From Eucalyptus grandis (lineage: Eukaryota; Streptophyta; Magnoliopsida; Myrtales; Myrtaceae): a stretch of DNA of 64,000 nucleotides. The DNA lies in assembly GCF_016545825.1 (NCBI RefSeq), contig NC_052619.1, positions 1,131,501 to 1,195,500 on the forward strand, read 5' to 3'. Positions 59,933 through 64,000 of the stretch are shown here, piece after piece; position 1 is the stretch's first letter; every line of letters begins with the position of its first letter. A model generated the notes under the pieces. The model was given only the letters and a program-made list of their open reading frames with translations, was not told the origin of the DNA and did not search any database. Made by a program: the position numbers and the translations under genes.

Positions 59933-60373
59933 TTAACTTGTGAGATGACGTGCATAGAAAGTGCTTTTTGTTTTCAAAAATTGCAAAAATCTGACTAACT
60001 CGAGCAATAGGGCCATTGAGATCGAGTAGTAAGCTGCCAAGAAGACCCAATAAGCAAGATCTGAGTTTCTGTGGCTGCGATTGAAGTAGTTTAGGAGGCT
60101 TGATTTAGAGTACAGAAGCAGGAAGACTGGAGTTTGAGCCATGAAAAGGAAGGAGAGAAGAGAGCATGCGGGTAAGAGCTTAGCGGCGAAGAGTTTTCGA
60201 TGGATAAGGGCAATTCGGAAGGATTCACAGAAGATACCAAAGAAATCAAGTGTCTTCAGATCATCTAGATTTCTGGTTTCTATGGCCAAACTTGCTCCTC
60301 TTTCGAAGAGAGAGTTTGAAGATGGCGTTTCGAAAAGGTTGGAACGGATTTCTGGGGATGATGGGCATTTCAT
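59933..60373 (-). CDS. Predicted two-span membrane protein (partial family resemblance)
   Basis: A 146-codon open frame with an ATG. After a polar N-terminus comes DDLKTLDFFGIFCESFRIAL and two hydrophobic stretches, about residues 68-88 (LLPACSLLSFLFMAQTPVFL) and 105-128 (DLAYWVFLAAYYSISMALLL). The 'FFGIF.ESF.I...RK' start followed by membrane spans resembles the N-terminus of a large family of plant multi-span proteins of unknown function, which are normally about 300 residues; if so this is the first exon or a truncated copy. It lies in the flank of segmental duplication copy 2, as the small membrane ORF at 11437 lies beside copy 1, but the two proteins are not visibly related. Confidence 0.4.
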   Translation of the reverse strand: MKCPSSPEIRSNLFETPSSNSLFERGASLAIETRNLDDLKTLDFFGIFCESFRIALIHRKLFAAKLLPACSLLSFLFMAQTPVFLLLYSKSSLLNYFNRSHRNSDLAYWVFLAAYYSISMALLLELVRFLQFLKTKSTFYARHLTS

Positions 60374-60705
60374 TCCATTCCTTCCGGGTAAAAGTTAAAA
60401 TAGAAGTCTGGTCTTCTCTCGATCCAATTTATCTTGCCACTTTGAACTGGTGGGCGTGTCCTCCCCCTCTTTCTGTATGTGATGGCCCGCTGTCGGGATC
60501 TGCAGTTTCTGGGAACTTGGGAGTTACTATGGTGTACATGTTAGTAGAAGTTAGTAGATGTTTACTTCTAAACTTGTAGCGAAGTTTGAACTCCACTTCT
60601 ATTCTCCCGGTATTGCGAAAGAATTCAATTCTGTAACTTTGATTGAGGGCTCTCTTGAATGTAAATGCATTTACGCTGCTGAGGAAGGTCTCAAGTTGGG
60701 TAGAC
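60374..60705. other. Flank between membrane ORF and duplication copy 2
   Basis: No recognisable gene; this would be upstream sequence of the minus-strand membrane ORF. Confidence 0.3.
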
Positions 60706-60993
60706 AATGGTGAAGCACAAGTTCCGTCGAGCTCCTAAAAATAGAAAAGAAAAGAAATATGTTTACGACCAGCTACAGATTTTCCGTATTTCTGTGTGTA
60801 GTATGAGTGGAGAGAAGTACGGGAATTATATTTATGGCGTGTGGGCTTGGATTGATAAAAAAAAAAATTAGGAAGGATGAATGCTGCTGCCTTTTCGTTT
60901 CTGCGAGCTGAGGTTTCTCCATAAACTCGGTCATCATGTACATTGAAACGCAATCATCAGATTATTCCGTTCTTTATCTTTGTAGGAAATTGA

Positions 60994-61578
60994 GAATGCC
61001 TATGATAACCCTCCAATTTCTCTATTATATTCTTTTTTCTGAAAACAAAAAAGAACAGAATTTCGTTTTGGTAACACCCACGGATTTTTTTATTACCCAT
61101 AATAGAAAAGTAGCTGAGAAATATGAACAAAAATAGGAAGTAGAAAAAAAGAAGAAAAATAATAACTTCTTTTCAAATAATTTTTCTATTTCTCGAAATA
61201 GAATAATAAGCAAAAAATAGGAATAAAGTAGCAAAAAGTAGCTTGATCCGAGAACAATTTTTTAAAATAAGACATTTTCTCTCTTTTTCCTTTTTTTTTT
61301 TCTTCTTTTCCTCACCACCCGCCACCAGCCTCGGTTGCTGTTGATCGCTGACCCCGTTGTCGGATAGAAGAGGAGCAAGAAGAAAAAGAGAGGAAAAAAA
61401 AAGGAAAAAGTAAAAAAATTAAAAGAAATTTCACGTTACAAATAAATTTATGGATCGTATACGCATTCTTATTCTTTTTCTATTTTGAGAGTAGAAATTT
61501 TGTATTTTTACTCACAAATTATTCTAGACTATTTCTGAAAAATTATTTTTGATAACATAAATATTATCAAATGCACCG
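60994..61578. mobile_element. MITE-like insertion defined by comparison with duplication copy 1
   Basis: Copy 1 reads continuously 'gtaggaaacttaaaagacagg' (12151-12171), whereas copy 2 is interrupted after 'gtaggaaat' for about 585 bp and resumes at 'taaaaggacaagag'. The ends are weak inverted repeats (ATGCCTATGATAACC versus GTGCATTTGATAATA for the complement of the right end). The interior is A/T-rich with a small GC-richer centre (61312-61362). Exact ends are uncertain. Confidence 0.5.
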
Positions 61579-62239
61579 TAAAAGGACAAGAGCCCCCCTC
61601 ATCCTCAAATGCGATCTTCGAATGAGGCTCATCTGTTAGAAACTAGGAATATCAGATATTTTTGTTCTTGGATGAGACTAAAATATATACCAGTAGTTCT
61701 CTCTTTTTCTTCTCGGAACCCTGTGGTTTACTCTTTCAAAATAGCTTCAAGGCTTGCTTGCTATAAATTCTCTCTTTCAAAGTAGGTTCAAGGATCACCA
61801 CACCAGACATCGCTTGCATATTTCTGATGTGAGCACTTCAACTGGAATGTGTCCTTTGGGCCTGAGATCAGAGTTTTTGAAAGACGGCACCTCACGTTCT
61901 AAAAGTATACCGCGATTCGTGACCACATATTGGAACACAGTCCATCCTCAGCTCAAATTCATTCAACAATATTCAGTCCTACTGGCTGAAGATAAAACCC
62001 CTTTGGGCGGGGAGTAAAAGCTGAACATACGGAATTGGCTCCTTACAAAGAAACGGAAAAAACAAAAACAATGGATGAAGTCACAATCTTTAATAACCAA
62101 ATTCCGACAAGGTTTCTTGCTAATGATACAAGGACTTCAACATGGAAAACAATCTTAACTCAAGCAAAACTCCAATCTTCTGATAATAACAAAAATGGCC
62201 TGACTATGATGGGCAAAACGTGTCTGCTAGGGCTTCTAA

Positions 62240-62937
62240 GGGTGCGTTTAGTAACGTTTGCATTCAAAATTGTTGCAGAACGTAAATAGAAAAAACTATT
62301 TCTGCTCCAAGGAACAATTTTTGAACAAAAGAACGCGTTTGGTTAATTTTTTCTTGGAATGGAAAAAGAACGAAACACGTTTGGTAAACTTGTATAATTT
62401 TTTTGTTTTTTTTTTTTTTTTTAATTTTTTAATATTTTTTATTTTTCCTATTTTATTTGTTATTTTTCTTTTTCTTCCTTTTGGCCGATCGCCGGCCTTA
62501 GCCATGGCCAACGATCGGCCGACGAGGTCACGGCGAGGCTTGCCGGCCCCGACGAGCTCGAGCTCGCCTGATTCGGTGAGGCCGAGCCTCGCCCAGACCC
62601 ACCAAGCGACGCCGACGACTGGTGGTGGCCGGCAAGGCCGAGCCTCACCGGGTGGCTGGGCGAGCTTGACCTCGCTGGGGCCAACGACGCCGGCGAGGTT
62701 GTCGGCCAAAAAAAAAAAAAAAAAGAGAGAGAGAAAATTATTTCTTGAAAGTGTTCAGAAACAAGAAACAAGATTTCTTGTTTCTTGTTTCTATTCCAAA
62801 TTTGTTCCCGAGAACAAAAAAATAGATTTGGAACAAAAACGCAAATAAACGCGTTTATGTTCTTTTTTTGTTTTCCAGAACAAAAAAACAGAAATTGTGT
62901 TCATAAACACGGACTAGGAACATAAACAAACAGCCCC
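62240..62937. mobile_element. Non-autonomous PIF/Harbinger-like element with GC-rich core, copy B
   Basis: A 698-bp element between TAA duplications (62237-62239 and 62938-62940). Termini GGGTGCGTTTAGTAACGTTT and (complement) GGGGCTGTTTGTTTATGTTC match copy A (7635-8506). The core (62484-62705) again consists of CTCGCC/GGCGAG words flanked by T-rich and A-rich arms. The paralogous site in duplication copy 1 (about 12830-12850) lacks it, so it inserted after the duplication or was lost there. Confidence 0.72.
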
Positions 62938-63073
62938 TAAATCGTCCACTTGCGTCCCCATTAGACACCAACAGATTCTTGTGCAATCGTAGAAACAATA
63001 TATATACTCATGTCACCCAAATTACCGGCAGGTCCGCATGATAGATTTCCACCCAAAATAGTAGCATTTAGCT

Positions 63074-64000
63074 CTAGAATCTTATGCTTCGGCTGATTCC
63101 TGCATTAATACCAGATGCTTCCTCACCGTAAGGTCTAGAAGGCTCCCCGATCTGCTGAACCGGCCCTTTTGCTCCGACCACTGCCTTCTCATGCTTACTC
63201 TGCACGCGAAATGAATATAAATAATTTCAGGCAATTTTGAAAGTTGACGTGAGAACATACATTAGCAATCTGATTCTCTTGAATCACCGGTACTTCTTCC
63301 TTGGATTTTTTGTTTGTTTCTTCCGATTACGGGTCAGTCCTCTATTTTTCCCCATCTAAAGCATTTGCACAGCAAAAGTAAAATCTTTGACTATGGCAAC
63401 GAGTAGTTAAGACCATTAACGGAACTGACCAGAACCATTGCACGCAGGCTCACCTGATACGTGATATGGCGCTTTCCATTGACTGTTTGAGGCAAGGATG
63501 GAATTGCTGGACCCCTATAGGCGCATCAAAGTCAACCACAAATTGAATACATCCTGAGAGCAATTTTACCATGACACGGCACTAAATATTTCCATTGAGT
63601 TTTCATGTGTGTCAAAAAAAAAGAAAAAAGAAAAGAAAAGAAAACTCGTGCATTTTGAAAGCCATAGGTCCATGATTTTGATGCATCGGTAGCTCTCTCA
63701 CGTCTGTTCTTTACTCTTCATTTAATTTCTACTTCTTAATTAGAGCCAGAATGCTTTCACCCTCCTCAAAAGTTCTCTTTCCTTTTCCTTCTAAGTCCAT
63801 ATGATAAAGTAGCAAAAAGATTGATATAACATCTTTCTTATTTCGTGATAGCAAATAAAACTCATAGAAATGTTAGTTCAAGTTTTAGCTAAATCCAGCT
63901 GCTCGAAAAGGTTCAATATCCTTTAAAAAGAAAGAAATGATTTGTTTATACAAAGACACATTCTACACTTGCACCGCGTTATTTTGCGCTTTATACTGGG
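63074..64000 (-). pseudogene. SAS10: Second SAS10 copy, last exons (continues beyond window)
   Basis: Minus-strand exons: 63454-63514 (GPAIPSLPQTVNGKRHITYQ), 63288-63355 (MGKNRGLTRNRKKQTKNPRK) and 63074-63199 (SKHEKAV ... ASGINAGISRSIRF, stop TAG). The C-terminal residues here are closer to the usual Sas10 ending than those of copy 1, but the basic stretch is altered (GAKGPVQQIGE instead of an RRKGQVR-type sequence), and the donor after KKYR reads GTGATT rather than GTGAGT. The 5' part lies beyond the window, so whether the whole gene is functional cannot be judged; the altered basic stretch and weak donor suggest decay. Confidence 0.7.

Larger units (their letters stand above)
60706..64000. 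repeat. Segmental duplication, copy 2 (partner at 11771-13930)
   Basis: Aligned landmarks: CAATGGTGAAGCACAA (60706), 'aggaaggatgaatgctgc' (60870), 'gagatgtgtcc...' region near 61820, 'gcggggagtaaaagctgaac' (62017/12588), SAS10 last exons (63074-63514), and the tail to 64000. It carries two extra insertions relative to copy 1. Confidence 0.8.

Overview
This window reads as nuclear DNA of a flowering plant, most likely a eudicot. The signs are GT-AG introns, plant gene families (SAS10/THALLO, eIF2A, IQ67-domain protein, class IV chitinase), Ty1/copia elements with the initiator-Met tRNA primer site TGGTATCAGAGC, an L1-type LINE, a tRNA-derived SINE and many MITE-like elements. There is no bacterial, phage or organellar character. 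I cannot name the species from the sequence alone.

Layout. 1-1762 is the 3' end of a Sirevirus-like copia element. 4770-6699 is a minus-strand LTR with its primer binding site, tentatively Ty3/gypsy Tat-like. 7635-8506 is a Harbinger-like non-autonomous element with a very GC-rich core. 9354-10323 is a broken class IV chitinase truncated by a hAT-like element (10324-11213). 12992-19518 is a SAS10/THALLO (Utp3) gene on the minus strand carrying several stops and frameshifts. 22646-41312 is a heavily invaded IQD locus: a Tat-like LTR fragment abuts exon 2, an 8.4-kb copia element sits in intron 1 (TSD TCTCA, itself carrying a 1.5-kb GC-core element), and a 7.6-kb copia element sits upstream of exon 1 (TSD GTATG). 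44333-45314 is another GC-core MITE with a SINE inside it (12-bp TSD). 45735-51994 is a full-length but decayed L1 LINE (16-bp TSD). 53314-56028 is a decayed eIF2A gene, followed by a 5'-truncated copia fragment (57005-58620). 60706-64000 is a second, diverged copy of the region 11771-13930, containing the last exons of a second SAS10 copy and two MITEs that are absent from the first copy.

All the host genes recognised here are fragmentary or disabled, and transposable elements account for more than half of the window, so this looks like a gene-poor, TE-rich region accumulating duplicated gene pieces. No operon-like or novel multi-gene system was found. The most unusual signals are (a) GC-rich islands written in the same CTCGCC/GGCGAG vocabulary inside MITE-like elements whose termini belong to at least three different families, and (b) two 25-bp poly(T)+GAGC insertions with perfect 13- and 16-bp target duplications about 560 bp apart, which look like ultra-short retroposition products.
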